A stretch of DNA of 64,000 nucleotides from Cellvibrio sp. pealriver (GCF_001183545.1 NZ_KQ236688.1:3174395-3238394), one strand, 5' to 3'. Numbered from the stretch's first letter, positions 36,921-46,562 are shown. A program made the numbers and translations. Notes: a model not told the origin generated them from the letters alone.

Positions 36921-37652
36921 TTAATTCGCATCGCAGTAAGCCTGCGCTTCCGCCATGCTAAGTGTGCCTTCGTAAATAGCTCGGCCGGTGATGGCACCGC
37001 AGATGCCCTTATGGGCTTCGGCTTTGAGCGCGATGATGTCATCCATATTGGTAATGCCGCCAGAGGCGATAACCGGGATGCTGGAAGCCTGTGCCATGGC
37101 GACAGTCGCCTGCACGTTCACGCCTTGCATCATGCCGTCGCGCGCGATGTCGGTGTAGACGATGCTGCTTACGCCGTCTTGCTCAAAGCGTTTGGCAAGT
37201 TCAGAGGCTTGGACATTTGAGACTTCTGCCCAGCCGTCGGTGGCTACCCAGCCGTCTTTGGCATCCAGGCCGACGATGATGTGGCCGGGGAATTGTTTAC
37301 ACATGTCGGTCACAAACTGCGGCTCTTTCACCGCTTTGGTGCCGATAATCACGTACTGCACACCCGCATTCAGGTAGTACTCAATGGTTTCCGCGCTGCG
37401 AATACCACCGCCGATCTGGATCGGTAAGGTCGGATAGGCTTTGGCGATGGCAGTAACCACACCGCCGTTGACTGGCTTGCCTTCGAATGCACCGTTCAAA
37501 TCAACCAGATGCAAACGGCGGCAGCCTTGTTGCACCCATTGTGCCGCCATCGCGACGGGATCATCGGAGAAAACGGTGGAATCGTCCATCAAACCCTGGC
37601 GCAAGCGAACGCATTGGCCATCTTTTAAATCAATTGCAGGGATAATTAACAT
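36921..37652 (-). CDS. hisA: Phosphoribosylformimino-AICAR ribotide isomerase
   Basis: 243-residue TIM barrel isomerising ProFAR to PRFAR in histidine synthesis. Starts [20 protein letters not shown]; catalytic Asp in PAIDLKDG and [15 protein letters not shown]. Between hisH and hisF on the same strand. Confidence 0.98.
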   Translation of the reverse strand: MLIIPAIDLKDGQCVRLRQGLMDDSTVFSDDPVAMAAQWVQQGCRRLHLVDLNGAFEGKPVNGGVVTAIAKAYPTLPIQIGGGIRSAETIEYYLNAGVQYVIIGTKAVKEPQFVTDMCKQFPGHIIVGLDAKDGWVATDGWAEVSNVQASELAKRFEQDGVSSIVYTDIARDGMMQGVNVQATVAMAQASSIPVIASGGITNMDDIIALKAEAHKGICGAITGRAIYEGTLSMAEAQAYCDAN

Positions 37653-37682
37653 TCAACAATCTCGATTAGCAGAAATGAGGGA

Positions 37683-38354
37683 TCAGGCTTTGCCATCCCA
37701 ATGTAAAAAATTCTTTAACAGCTGCAGGCCAACGGTATGACTCTTTTCCGGGTGGAATTGCGCCACAAATAAATTCCCGCGGTTTAGCGCGGCATGAAAT
37801 TGAAAGCCATAGTCACAAGTTGCAGCAACCAAGCTGGCATCGTCGGCGATTACGCAATAACTGTGCACAAAATAGAAACGGCTATCTTGCGGGATACCAT
37901 CCCAGAGCGGGTGATCATTATGATGCACCTGATTCCAGCCCATGTGCGGCACTTTTAAATGCGCGCCAGTGCTATCAGTATGGTTTTCGCCGAAAAAGCG
38001 GACTTTTCCCGGCAAGATGCCAATGCAATCAACACCGCCATTTTCTTCGCTGTGATCCATCAATGCTTGCATACCCACACAAATCCCCAGCACCGGCTTG
38101 CCAGTGGCGATTTGCTCGCGCAGCAATGTGTCGAACCCAAGGCGTTTAATTTCTGCCATGCAATCGCGGATCGCACCCACACCCGGAAACACCACGCGAT
38201 CAGCCGCGGCAACCACGGCCGGGTCGGAAGTCACTACCACATGCTGCTCGGGGGCGACATGCTCAAGGGCGCTTTTGACCGAATGCAGGTTACCCATGCC
38301 GTAATCGATCACGGCGACTGTTTGTCTTGGCGTAGTTACTGGCGCATCGGTCAT
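37683..38354 (-). CDS. hisH: Imidazole glycerol phosphate synthase glutaminase subunit
   Basis: 223-residue class I glutamine amidotransferase that feeds ammonia to HisF. Catalytic Cys in [14 protein letters not shown] and His-Glu in [10 protein letters not shown] short N-terminal extension ([10 protein letters not shown]) precedes the usual start [18 protein letters not shown]. Starts 3 nt after the hisB stop. Confidence 0.98.
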   Translation of the reverse strand: MTDAPVTTPRQTVAVIDYGMGNLHSVKSALEHVAPEQHVVVTSDPAVVAAADRVVFPGVGAIRDCMAEIKRLGFDTLLREQIATGKPVLGICVGMQALMDHSEENGGVDCIGILPGKVRFFGENHTDSTGAHLKVPHMGWNQVHHNDHPLWDGIPQDSRFYFVHSYCVIADDASLVAATCDYGFQFHAALNRGNLFVAQFHPEKSHTVGLQLLKNFLHWDGKA

Positions 38355-38357
38355 TGC

Positions 38358-38951
38358 TTACAAGGTTCCTTTGGTAGAAGGCGTAATGCCTTCCATGCGC
38401 GGATCTTTTTCCAACGCCATACGCAGGGCGCGGCCAAAGGCTTTAAACACGGTTTCGATCTGATGGTGCGCGTTGTGGCCGCGCAGGTTATCCACATGCA
38501 GGGTGACGCCGGCGTGGTTGACGAAGCCTTGGAAAAACTCCCAGAACAGCTCTACATCGAACTGGCCGACGCGCTTTTGCGTAAAGGGGATCTGCATGAC
38601 CAAGCCGGGGCGGCCGGAAAAGTCGATCACCACACGCGACAGCGCTTCATCGAGCGGCACATACGCATGGCCGTAGCGGCGGATGCCTTTTTTGTCGCCG
38701 ACTGCTTTGGCAATCGCCTGACCAATAGTGATGCCGATATCTTCTACCGAGTGATGGTCGTCGATATGGGTGTCGCCATCGCAGGTCACGTCCAGATCAA
38801 TCATGCCGTGGCGGGCAATCTGATCCATCATGTGCTCAAGAAAAGGAACGCCGGTGTTAAACACACCCTTACCGGCACCATCCAGATTGAGGCTAACGCT
38901 GATTTTGGTTTCAAGAGTGTTGCGCGTGACCTGAGCGATACGGTCGGACAT
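38358..38951 (-). CDS. hisB: Imidazoleglycerol-phosphate dehydratase
   Basis: 197-residue monofunctional enzyme (no fused histidinol phosphatase as in E. coli). Two metal-binding repeats: [13 protein letters not shown] with [11 protein letters not shown], and [18 protein letters not shown]. The ATG at 38951 gives [17 protein letters not shown]; an upstream extension is rejected. First gene of the his unit here; the 221-nt region to 39173 holds its promoter and that of the divergent outer membrane protein gene. Confidence 0.97.
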   Translation of the reverse strand: MSDRIAQVTRNTLETKISVSLNLDGAGKGVFNTGVPFLEHMMDQIARHGMIDLDVTCDGDTHIDDHHSVEDIGITIGQAIAKAVGDKKGIRRYGHAYVPLDEALSRVVIDFSGRPGLVMQIPFTQKRVGQFDVELFWEFFQGFVNHAGVTLHVDNLRGHNAHHQIETVFKAFGRALRMALEKDPRMEGITPSTKGTL

Positions 38952-39172
38952 AAGAAGACTCACATTGAAGATGGCTGGGCTCACAAGCTGATACAAATTA
39001 ATCGGCAGGAATTATATAGACTTGGCGCGCCGAATTCACGGAAAGGCGCGCTATTAGTGCGATTGTTAAGCCCGAATACAGATTCGGCTGCGCAAACTCT
39101 TGCGTGGATGGCGATAAATCTCATCGCCGCACAATGTCATTCACTGATTTTCATTACTGATGGATCGATTCT

Positions 39173-39790
39173 ATGTTTACCACCTTAAAACCCCTTGCCC
39201 TGGCATCCTGCCTTATCGCCCTGAGCCCTTTCGCTTTGGCGCAATCCGACAACAATGTGCGCCAAACCGGCTGGAGCTGGTCCGGCCATGTGGATCATAT
39301 CAACATCGACAAACAAGCCGCGGCCGAGCAGTGGATTGAAGATACCGCCGTTGCGATTGGTGGTGCCGCTGAGTACTACGCAAACGACAGTGAAAATACC
39401 TTGTCACTGGGCGCAAGCCTGCTGTTTTACCGCGACAACGCTGAGTTCTCGCAATATGTGGAAGATTACTGGGGCGATGAAAGCTATGAAGAGTCCGATG
39501 CAAACGCGCTGATGCTGTTTGCGGAATACGGCCCCAAATATCGCTTCGGGCGCGACAACATGAGCTTTTTCAGTGTGCGCGGTGGCGTGAGCGGCATACT
39601 CGGCTCTGAGCGCAGCATCAGCAACTGCCGCGACTGCTACTCAGAGGATATTGAAATTGACGGCGGTGTTTATGGCTTGATCGGCATTGGCCAGACGCTG
39701 GGAAGTATTGATCTGAGTTTGCAATTCCAGCAATACCTGAGCGGCGATTTGGACAATACCCTGCGCTTGAAAATATCCGGCGCGTTTTAA
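39173..39790 (+). CDS. Predicted outer membrane beta-barrel protein, unknown function
   Basis: 205 residues. Signal peptide FTTLKPLALASCLIALSPFALA is followed by alternating hydrophobic/polar strands typical of a small barrel (LSLGASLLFYRD, ALMLFAEYGPKYRF, LSLQFQQYLSGD) and the protein ends in Phe (LRLKISGAF), as BAM substrates do. Two close cysteines (NCRDCYSED) could form a disulfide in a loop. No family recognised. Divergent from hisB; followed by a hairpin. Confidence 0.8.
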   Translation: MFTTLKPLALASCLIALSPFALAQSDNNVRQTGWSWSGHVDHINIDKQAAAEQWIEDTAVAIGGAAEYYANDSENTLSLGASLLFYRDNAEFSQYVEDYWGDESYEESDANALMLFAEYGPKYRFGRDNMSFFSVRGGVSGILGSERSISNCRDCYSEDIEIDGGVYGLIGIGQTLGSIDLSLQFQQYLSGDLDNTLRLKISGAF

Positions 39791-39801
39791 CAAATTAATA
39801 C

Positions 39802-39830
39802 ACCTGATGGCACAAAAAATGCCATCAGGT
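39802..39830 (+). terminator. Hairpin after outer membrane protein gene
   Basis: Stem ACCTGATGGCA/TGCCATCAGGT around a run of A; weak T tract follows. Confidence 0.55.
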
Positions 39831-39958
39831 CGATTTCTGCAGTTGCTTTGGTTTTTATAAAAAGTCGGTATTAGGAGTCACTTGCGTTTGCGGTCTCATG
39901 GTTTACTTTTAAAACGCAAGAAAAACAAAGTACGCCGGTATTGCGCAGGACGGATGAT

Positions 39959-40657
39959 GTGATTACTTATAACCATTACCAGAGACACAGATTGAACGAT
40001 CCCCTCAACCCTATACGCCAGCTTATACATCAGGCGCAGGAACAGGATGCCGCGAGCGGAAAGCTGCTTGAATTTGTCGAGTGCCGTAAACAGCACTTAC
40101 ACACGGCCATCAAATTACCTGACCAACAAGCGACCAAAGGTCTGGCTGATTTTGTGGTGCGCTACATAAAGCACGTGCCGGATTTTATTGATGCGATCCG
40201 CAGCATGGCGCAAGAGGCAGGTATTTATAACGATGTTGAACCCCTGCTCAAAATTGCGAGCGATTATTTTTTATCACCGCCGTCGATTGTTGACCCGCAC
40301 AGCCAACTGGAAGCACTGCTCGATGAAGCTTACCTTGCGCACCGTTTGTTGGAAGAAGTAAATGATAGGTTTATGGCGAAAAGCGGAATCCCGCTCGCAC
40401 CTATGGATATGACCGTCGCCAATATTATTGCGCACGAATTAATTGGTGAGCCTTTTGCCAATGAATTAGATCAGGCCGTTTTATTCTCGGCAGAACTTTT
40501 ATTAAATGAACACGGTTTTGAAGGTGCCAACATTTCACATTATGTGACTGCGCATCGCGATAGAGGCTGGAGCCAAGAACTGGAGCGCTGGCCTTGTTTG
40601 GTAGAGGATTTATCGATCAGCGTTGAGTTTGATAGCGACACATTAACGCGCCACTGA
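39959..40657 (+). CDS. Conserved hypothetical protein, soluble
   Basis: About 232 residues, no signal peptide or membrane helix, mostly helical by composition. The start is uncertain: GTG 39959 has AGGA 8 nt upstream; TTG 39992 would begin at NDPLNPIRQLIHQAQ; TTG 39941 is also in frame. Distinct segments are KGLADFVVRYIKHVPDFIDAI and PMDMTVANIIAHELIGEPFA. I do not recognise the family. It stands alone between the outer membrane protein gene and a strong terminator. Confidence 0.75.
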   Translation: MITYNHYQRHRLNDPLNPIRQLIHQAQEQDAASGKLLEFVECRKQHLHTAIKLPDQQATKGLADFVVRYIKHVPDFIDAIRSMAQEAGIYNDVEPLLKIASDYFLSPPSIVDPHSQLEALLDEAYLAHRLLEEVNDRFMAKSGIPLAPMDMTVANIIAHELIGEPFANELDQAVLFSAELLLNEHGFEGANISHYVTAHRDRGWSQELERWPCLVEDLSISVEFDSDTLTRH

Positions 40658-40704
40658 CAAAAGCATTTTGTGTCGTCCGCTATTTTTTCCAAATAGTAAA
40701 AAAT

Positions 40705-40741
40705 AAAAAAGGCGAATTGCTCCGTGCAATTCGCCTTTTTT
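40705..40741. terminator. Bidirectional terminator
   Basis: Stem AAGGCGAATTGC/GCAATTCGCCTT with long A and T runs; separates the hypothetical gene from the convergent symporter gene. Confidence 0.9.
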
Positions 40742-40766
40742 ATTTTCATTTTTTCGCTCGCGATAA

Positions 40767-42068
40767 TTACACCGGATCAATTTCCGCATTGAGTTTCATA
40801 TCATCGTAACGCGTTTTATCAACCATATTTTCACTCTTCGCCACAATCACTGACACAGTTGCATCTCCCGTCACATTGACTGCCGTGCGCACCATATCAA
40901 GCAAGCGATCGACACCGATAATCAACGCAATCCCTTCAACAGGCAAACCAACTGATTGTAATACCATCGCCAACATCACCAAGCCCACACTGGGCACACC
41001 GGCGGTGCCAATGGAGGCGAGCGTAGCGGTCAGGATTACCATCAAATAACCGGACACACCTATATCGATGTTGTACACCTGGGCAATAAATACGGTGGCA
41101 ACCCCCTGCATAATGGCGGTGCCATCCATGTTGATAGTCGCACCCAAGGGAACAGAAAAACTGCTGACTTTATTGTCCACGCCCAGATCGTGCTCAACGG
41201 TGCGCATAGTGACCGGCAAGGTTGCATTGCTGGATGCCGTACTGAATGCAAACACCGCCACTTTCCACATCTTTTTGAAAAATATAATAGGGCTTAAGCC
41301 GGATAATATTTTTAACAAGAGGCCATAGACAACAAATCCGTGCAGCAACAATACAAACAACACCGTGAAAAAATATTTCGCCAAATCGGTGATCGCTGCA
41401 AAACCGATGTTGGCAAATAATTTTGCGAGCAAACAGAAAACACCGTAGGGTGCCAATTGCATCAGCAACAGCATCATTTTGAGCACCACTTCATTCAAGT
41501 GCTCAAAAAACGTTTTCATATTGCTGCCAATTTCGCCGCCTGTACGCGAAATCGCGATACCAAACAAAATCGAAAAGACAATCACCTGCAGCATATTGCC
41601 TTCGGCCATTGCCTGAACCGGATTGCTGGGAAATATATCGAGAAACGTTTGCTTGATGGATGGCGCAGGTGGCGCGGTATATGTGCTGGACAATGCCATA
41701 TCAACCGCAGCACCTGGCTGGATAAATACTGCCACCCCCATCGCCAGTGCAATCGCCATCGCGGTAGTCATCAAATACAACAACAGGGTTTTGGTAGCCA
41801 ACGCCCCCATGCGGTTATGTCCACCGAGTGAAGCTGCGCCACACACCAATGAAACAAATACGAGCGGTACCACCAACAATTTGAGCGACGCTACAAAAAT
41901 CTGCCCAATCGTATCGAGTACGCCATTGATCAGTACCGTTTGTATCCACTGCCCATAGCTGGTCGTTGGCACTGTCTGGGGATCATCTACACCAAGCAAG
42001 AGATTGAAGATGACCCCAACCAGGACACCCAACAGCATGCCGAGTAAAATTTTATTGGTCAGCGACAT
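40767..42068 (-). CDS. Dicarboxylate/amino acid:cation symporter (DAACS family)
   Basis: 433-residue inner membrane symporter with 8 helices and two re-entrant hairpins. Signatures: serine-rich hairpin FAFSTASSNATLPVTM, NMDGTAIMQG sodium-site motif, and LLDMVRTAVNVTGDATVSV. Family members take up glutamate/aspartate or C4-dicarboxylates with Na+ or H+; the arginine in DMVRTAVN is compatible with an acidic amino acid or dicarboxylate, but the exact substrate is open. ATG 42068 preferred over GTG 42074. Confidence 0.93.
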   Translation of the reverse strand: MSLTNKILLGMLLGVLVGVIFNLLLGVDDPQTVPTTSYGQWIQTVLINGVLDTIGQIFVASLKLLVVPLVFVSLVCGAASLGGHNRMGALATKTLLLYLMTTAMAIALAMGVAVFIQPGAAVDMALSSTYTAPPAPSIKQTFLDIFPSNPVQAMAEGNMLQVIVFSILFGIAISRTGGEIGSNMKTFFEHLNEVVLKMMLLLMQLAPYGVFCLLAKLFANIGFAAITDLAKYFFTVLFVLLLHGFVVYGLLLKILSGLSPIIFFKKMWKVAVFAFSTASSNATLPVTMRTVEHDLGVDNKVSSFSVPLGATINMDGTAIMQGVATVFIAQVYNIDIGVSGYLMVILTATLASIGTAGVPSVGLVMLAMVLQSVGLPVEGIALIIGVDRLLDMVRTAVNVTGDATVSVIVAKSENMVDKTRYDDMKLNAEIDPV

Positions 42069-42143
42069 AGTCACCCCGGACGTTATTATTGGTTGATGAA
42101 GTAATTCAGGACGTTAAGAAAAGATGGTAGGGGATCAGGCGAG

Positions 42144-42163
42144 GGCGGCATAGGTATGCCGCC
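42144..42163 (-). terminator. Weak hairpin after HU gene
   Basis: Stem GGCGGCATA/TATGCCGCC with a 2-nt centre, 9 nt past the hup stop; no T run, so termination is doubtful. Confidence 0.3.
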
Positions 42164-42172
42164 GTAACATTA

Positions 42173-42448
42173 TTATTCGTTCACTGCGTCTTTCAGGGCT
42201 TTGCCTGCTTTGAAGGTGACAGTTTTGCTGGCGGCGATCTGGATGGTTGCGCCGGTTTGCGGATTGCGGCCTTCACGCGCGGCGCGCTCACTCACATTAA
42301 AGGTGCCAAACCCCAACAAGGCCACTGATTCACCACGCGCCAGTGCATTGGTAATTTGCTCGATAAAAGCCGAAACCACCAGATCCGCTTTATTGACACC
42401 CAGATCAGAATTATTGGCCAAAGCCACTACTATGTCGGTCTTATGCAT
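42173..42448 (-). CDS. hup: HU family DNA-binding protein
   Basis: 91-residue nucleoid protein. Starts MHKTDIVVALA; has the HU signature GFGTFNVSERAAREGRNPQT and the DNA-binding arm with the conserved Pro in GRNPQTGATI. Start ATG 42448 with GGAG upstream. In Pseudomonas an HU gene also lies near ubiC/phoB. Confidence 0.96.
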   Translation of the reverse strand: MHKTDIVVALANNSDLGVNKADLVVSAFIEQITNALARGESVALLGFGTFNVSERAAREGRNPQTGATIQIAASKTVTFKAGKALKDAVNE

Positions 42449-42627
42449 GTTTTCTCTCTCCATCAACATTGATTTTCACAGGGAGTTTACCTGCATTCAC
42501 GGGATTGCGGCAGACTTGTAAACGCATTATTCACGCTTGGGATTGGCCAAGCTGATAAACTGCCGCCCATGCATTTGCGCGTGCCAGCGCAAGCCGACCG
42601 CCATATTAGCCGATTGAGGAACCCGCT

Positions 42628-43194
42628 TTGTCCAAGGCTGCGATGCCCCGCCCGCTTTCAACCCGTTCGTGGAAACCTCTCCGCCAACTTGCCCGCCAAC
42701 AGCGCCCGCAAGCCGTGTTACAGGATTGGCTGGCCGATAACGGCTCGCTGACAGCGCGCCTCGTCTCATTAAGCCAGAGGCAGTTTGCAGTGAAAGTCTT
42801 GCGCCAGGCGCTTGGTATCCCGAGCTTGAATGAGCGCCAGGCGCTGGGTATGAGCCGCCCGCAGCAGGCGCTGATCCGCGAGGTGATACTCTGCGGCAAA
42901 GGAACCCCCTGGGTATTTGCGCGCAGTATTTTGCCGCTATCGAGCCTGACCGGATCACTGCGTCATCTGCGCCAACAAGGCAGCCGCCCGCTAGGCGCGT
43001 TTTTGTTCAGTCAGCCACACTTGGTGCGCAGCGCCATTGCAGTGGCGCGGATTAGCCGCGATCATGCCTATATGCCAGCCGAATTGTGCGGCAAGGGGCA
43101 TCTGTGGGGGCGGCGTTCGGTGTTTTATCTACACGCCAAACCCCTGTTGGTCAGCGAAGTGTTTTTACCTGACTTTATCGCCCTGATTCAGTAG
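42628..43194 (+). CDS. ubiC: Chorismate--pyruvate lyase UbiC
   Basis: 188 residues; converts chorismate to 4-hydroxybenzoate, the first ubiquinone ring precursor. Family segments: REVILCGKGTPWVFARSILP, the product-binding GRPLGAFLFSQ-like stretch (RPLGAFLFSQP), and GRRSVFYLHAKPLLVSEVFLP. I take the TTG at 42628 as start since GAGGA lies 8 nt before it; the ATG at 42643 has no ribosome site. Upstream of ubiA, same strand. Confidence 0.93.
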   Translation: MSKAAMPRPLSTRSWKPLRQLARQQRPQAVLQDWLADNGSLTARLVSLSQRQFAVKVLRQALGIPSLNERQALGMSRPQQALIREVILCGKGTPWVFARSILPLSSLTGSLRHLRQQGSRPLGAFLFSQPHLVRSAIAVARISRDHAYMPAELCGKGHLWGRRSVFYLHAKPLLVSEVFLPDFIALIQ

Positions 43195-43280
43195 CCTGAT
43201 TTGATCGCTCGAATGTGACAGCCAGACAATCCAGATCCGTCCTGATACCCGATAACTCCAACAATACCGGCGCTTTGGTT

Positions 43281-44318
43281 ATGACAACTCCCAACTCACA
43301 AAAACCTGCTGCAACCTCCACCAAAACCGGCTCGGCTAAACCAGCAGCTCCCAAATCTGCCACCCCAAAATCTGCCGTTCCCAAATCTGCTAAGGCCGCA
43401 AAATCCAGTGCCGGCAAAATCCTCCAGCGCGCCACGCAAAAAGCAGCAGGCCAGACAGACCTGCGCCAAAAAGTCCTGCTTTATTGGCGCTTGATGCGTA
43501 TGGATCGCCCTATCGGAACTTTGCTCTTGCTCTGGCCGACGCTATGGAGCTTGTGGATTGCCGCCAAGGGTGTGCCCAGCATCAAAAATCTGGTGATTTT
43601 TACTTTGGGTGTGATTGTGATGCGCGCTGCAGGCTGCGTGATTAATGATTTTGCCGACCGCAAGATCGACGGCAAGGTCAAGCGCACTAAAGACCGGCCG
43701 CTCGCGACCGGTGCAGTATCCAGCAAAGAGGCGCTTGGCTTGTTTATCGCGCTCTGCATGATTGCGTTCGGGCTGGTGCTGATGACCGATCCACTCACGA
43801 TCAAGCTGTCCGTTGGCGGGCTGATTCTGGCTTTCTGTTATCCGTTTATGAAACGCCACACCCATTTGCCACAAGTGGTGCTCGGGGCTGCATTTGCATG
43901 GGGAATCCCTATGGCCTATGCCGCGCAAGCCGGGGAGTTGCATCATGGTATGTGGCTGATTTACCTCGCGGTGGTGCTCTGGACAGTCGCCTACGACACC
44001 TTTTACGCGATGGTTGACCGCGACGACGACTTGAAAATCGGCGTGAAATCCACCGCCATTTTGTTTGGTGAGCAAGACCGGCTGATGACCGGGGTGCTGC
44101 AGGTGATGGCGCTTTACGCGCTGTTACTTGTTGGGGAGCGCTTTGAATTAGGCGCTGCTTACTTCCTTGGGCTTGCGGTTGCGGGAGCGCTTTTTGTGTA
44201 TCAACAATGGTTAATCCGCTTTCGCAAACGCGAGGACTGCTTCAAGGCGTTTTTGAACAACAATTGGGTTGGTGCGGCGGTGTTTGCGGGTATTGCTGCC
44301 GATTACGCATTGCGCTAG
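43281..44318 (+). CDS. ubiA: 4-hydroxybenzoate octaprenyltransferase UbiA with Lys/Pro/Ala-rich N-terminal tail
   Basis: Membrane prenyltransferase of ubiquinone synthesis; about 8-9 helices. The Mg-prenyl-PP motifs are both present: [20 protein letters not shown] and [19 protein letters not shown]. From the ATG at 43281 the protein has 345 residues, about 55 more than usual: residues 1-70 are a Pro/Lys/Ala/Ser tail with PKSA repeats, before the normal beginning ([21 protein letters not shown]). A GTG at 43215 would lengthen it further. The start is not firm since no strong ribosome site is seen, but the tail remains in frame and free of stops. 86 nt after ubiC. Confidence 0.92.
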   Translation: MTTPNSQKPAATSTKTGSAKPAAPKSATPKSAVPKSAKAAKSSAGKILQRATQKAAGQTDLRQKVLLYWRLMRMDRPIGTLLLLWPTLWSLWIAAKGVPSIKNLVIFTLGVIVMRAAGCVINDFADRKIDGKVKRTKDRPLATGAVSSKEALGLFIALCMIAFGLVLMTDPLTIKLSVGGLILAFCYPFMKRHTHLPQVVLGAAFAWGIPMAYAAQAGELHHGMWLIYLAVVLWTVAYDTFYAMVDRDDDLKIGVKSTAILFGEQDRLMTGVLQVMALYALLLVGERFELGAAYFLGLAVAGALFVYQQWLIRFRKREDCFKAFLNNNWVGAAVFAGIAADYALR

Positions 44319-44333
44319 CGCAAAATTTTTATC

Positions 44334-44351
44334 CTGTCATAAATGTGTAAC
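44334..44351 (+). promoter_or_regulatory. Candidate Pho box upstream of phoB
   Basis: CTGTCATAAATGTGTAAC matches the PhoB direct-repeat pattern (CTGTCAT repeats, 11-nt period): first half perfect, second half GTGTAAC degenerate. It is 80 nt upstream of the phoB ATG, fitting autoregulation. Confidence 0.6.
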
Positions 44352-44430
44352 ACTGAACTTATTTAATAAGCTGCAACAATAGCTTCACAAACCTGTGCGG
44401 CACCCCGTAGTTTTTTCAGGCAGAACATTT

Positions 44431-45129
44431 ATGACTGGTCGCAAAATCCTGATCGTTGACGATGAATCCGCAATCCGCGACATGCTGCGTGTGGCGCTGG
44501 AAATGGCCGAATACCAGGTAATGGAGGCAAGCAATGCGCAGGATGCCCACGGCCTGATCATTGATGAAAAACCAGACTTGATTCTGCTCGACTGGATGAT
44601 GCCCGGCACCAGCGGTATTGAACTGGCGCGCCGTTTAAAACGCGACGAAGTCACCGCCAACACCCCCATCATTATGCTCACCGCCAAAGGCGAGGAAGAC
44701 AACAAGATCCAGGGGCTGGAAGTGGGTGCCGATGATTACATCACCAAGCCTTTTTCCCCGCGTGAACTGGTTGCCCGCTTGAAAGCCGTGTTGCGCCGCG
44801 CTGATCCGCAAATCAACTCAGCACCGATCACCGTACAAGGCCTGTGCCTTGACCCCGCCAGCCACCGCGTCACCATCAATAACCAGTCGGTGGATATGGG
44901 GCCAACCGAATATCGTTTACTGGAATTTTTCCTGACCCATCAGGAAAGAGCCTATACTCGCAGCCAGTTACTGGATCACGTCTGGGGCGGCAATGTGTAT
45001 GTGGAAGAGCGCACGGTCGATGTGCATATCCGTCGCCTGCGCAAAGCCCTGACCGTGGATGGCCACGAAGACCTGATCCAGACAGTGCGCGGTACGGGCT
45101 ATCGTTTTTCTACTCGTATTGAAGCCTGA
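44431..45129 (+). CDS. phoB: Phosphate regulon response regulator PhoB
   Basis: 232 residues: receiver (VDDESAIRDML, Asp in LILLDWMMPG, Lys in ITKPFSPREL) and OmpR-type winged helix (LLEFFLTHQERAYTRSQLLD, ERTVDVHIRRLRKAL). The PhoB-like sequence, a Pho box upstream and phoR downstream make the assignment strong. ATG 44431 gives MTGRKILIVDDE; the 36-nt in-frame extension upstream is rejected. Confidence 0.96.
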   Translation: MTGRKILIVDDESAIRDMLRVALEMAEYQVMEASNAQDAHGLIIDEKPDLILLDWMMPGTSGIELARRLKRDEVTANTPIIMLTAKGEEDNKIQGLEVGADDYITKPFSPRELVARLKAVLRRADPQINSAPITVQGLCLDPASHRVTINNQSVDMGPTEYRLLEFFLTHQERAYTRSQLLDHVWGGNVYVEERTVDVHIRRLRKALTVDGHEDLIQTVRGTGYRFSTRIEA

Positions 45130-45143
45130 TAACACTTTCGTGA

Positions 45144-45253
45144 GCGGCTGCAGCTGATCAGTGCTGCGAGACCGTCTGCGGCATGGATGCCGCAGTCGAG
45201 CCTACATGGATGTATTCACGGCGAGTCTCGCAGTGCTGATCAGCTGCAGCCGC
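45144..45253. repeat. Inverted-repeat element between phoB and phoR
   Basis: Two 29-nt arms (45144-45172 and 45225-45253) pair at 27 of 29 positions; inside is a second perfect hairpin CTGCGGCAT/ATGCCGCAG (45176-45195). It fills almost the entire phoB-phoR gap and would fold into a long cruciform or hairpin in mRNA. The central GGCATGGATGCC...ACATGGATGT pattern recalls repeats dispersed in Pseudomonas-like genomes. Confidence 0.8.
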
Positions 45254-45278
45254 GGATTTAGAACCAAGAGGCTCGACG

Positions 45279-46562
45279 TTGTTAAAAGGTTTTAGCGCTG
45301 AACTCCAGCGCATTCTTATCATCCTCGCCATTTGCAGCCTGATTGGCTTCTTCAGCGATAATTATTCGCTGTGGATGCTGATTGGCTGCTCCAGTTATAT
45401 CGTCTGGATGCTCTGGCAAATCCGCCGCCTCAACCAATGGCTGGTACGGCAGGACAGCCAAAATCCACCAGAAGCCAGCGGCATCTGGGGGCAAATTTTC
45501 GACAACATCTATCAATTGCAGCGCGACCAGCGCCTTGAAAAAGAAAACCTGCAAGCGGTGATCAAACGCATCCAGGAAATCAGCTCATCACTGAAAGACG
45601 GCTTGATCATTTTGGATGCGCGCGGCCATCTGGACTTCTGGAACCCCGCTGCCCATCGCATGCTGGCGCTCAACACCAAAGACCAGGGGCAGTCGGTAAT
45701 CAACTTTATCCGTCACCCCAAATTTGTCGCCTATTTTGAAGAGGGCAAATACGAAGAACCGCTTGAGCTGCCGTCGCCCCGCTTTGCCTCCAAGCATCTG
45801 CAATTTCAGATTACCCCATTCGGTAAAAACGAACGCTTGATCGTCGTGCGCGATATCACCCAGGTGCACAATCTGGAAAAAATGCGGCAAGACTTTGTGG
45901 CCAACGTGTCCCACGAGTTGCGCACGCCGCTCACGGTGATCAACGGCTACGTAGAAACGCTGGCCGATAACAACACCATCCCCAGCTGGAATAAGCCCTT
46001 GCAGCAGATGTTGCAGCAGGCCAAACGCATGTCGCTGCTGATCAACGATTTGCTGGTGCTGTCCAAACTGGAAACCACCGAAGCGGGTCACAACCACAAG
46101 CCGATTAATATCGAGCAGCTGCTGACGATTATCAAAAGTGAAGCGGAAGTGCTCAGCAAAGAAAAAAACCAGCAGCTGACTCTGATCTGCAACAACACCA
46201 CCAAGCCTTTGTTGTTACCGGGCAATGAAAAAGAATTGCACAGCGCCTTTTCCAATCTGGTCACTAACGCGATCAAATACACACTCGCCGACGGCAAAGT
46301 GAGCATGCTGCTCTGGCAAGACCAAAAAAATGTCTATGTCTCGGTGAGCGATAACGGCCCCGGTATTGAAGCGCAGCATATCCCGCGTTTGACCGAGCGC
46401 TTTTATCGTGTCGATGCCAGCAGAAATAGTGGGACGGGTGGAACAGGTCTGGGATTGGCGATTGTGAAGCACGTATTGATGCGCCATGAGGCCGAACTGA
46501 AAATCACCAGCGAACCCGGCAAAGGCAGTGTGTTCATGTGTGTCTTCCCTTTGCCGCAATAA
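45279..46562 (+). CDS. phoR: Phosphate regulon sensor histidine kinase PhoR
   Basis: 427 residues from a TTG start (45279) with AGAGG 8 nt before it; no ATG lies nearby. Two N-terminal membrane helices (about 8-42), a PAS domain (about 95-200, IILDARGHLDFWNPAAHRML), HisKA (FVANVSHELRTPLTVINGYV) and HATPase (DNGPGIEAQHIPRLTERFYR, GGTGLGLAIVKHVL). Follows phoB across a large inverted repeat. Confidence 0.95.
   Translation: MLKGFSAELQRILIILAICSLIGFFSDNYSLWMLIGCSSYIVWMLWQIRRLNQWLVRQDSQNPPEASGIWGQIFDNIYQLQRDQRLEKENLQAVIKRIQEISSSLKDGLIILDARGHLDFWNPAAHRMLALNTKDQGQSVINFIRHPKFVAYFEEGKYEEPLELPSPRFASKHLQFQITPFGKNERLIVVRDITQVHNLEKMRQDFVANVSHELRTPLTVINGYVETLADNNTIPSWNKPLQQMLQQAKRMSLLINDLLVLSKLETTEAGHNHKPINIEQLLTIIKSEAEVLSKEKNQQLTLICNNTTKPLLLPGNEKELHSAFSNLVTNAIKYTLADGKVSMLLWQDQKNVYVSVSDNGPGIEAQHIPRLTERFYRVDASRNSGTGGTGLGLAIVKHVLMRHEAELKITSEPGKGSVFMCVFPLPQ

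Noticed and set aside
37959..39188. 409-codon open frame on the plus strand opposite hisH and hisB
   Set aside because: It lies fully antisense to well-identified his genes, is rich in His/Arg/Gln as expected for a complement frame, and has no domain sign.
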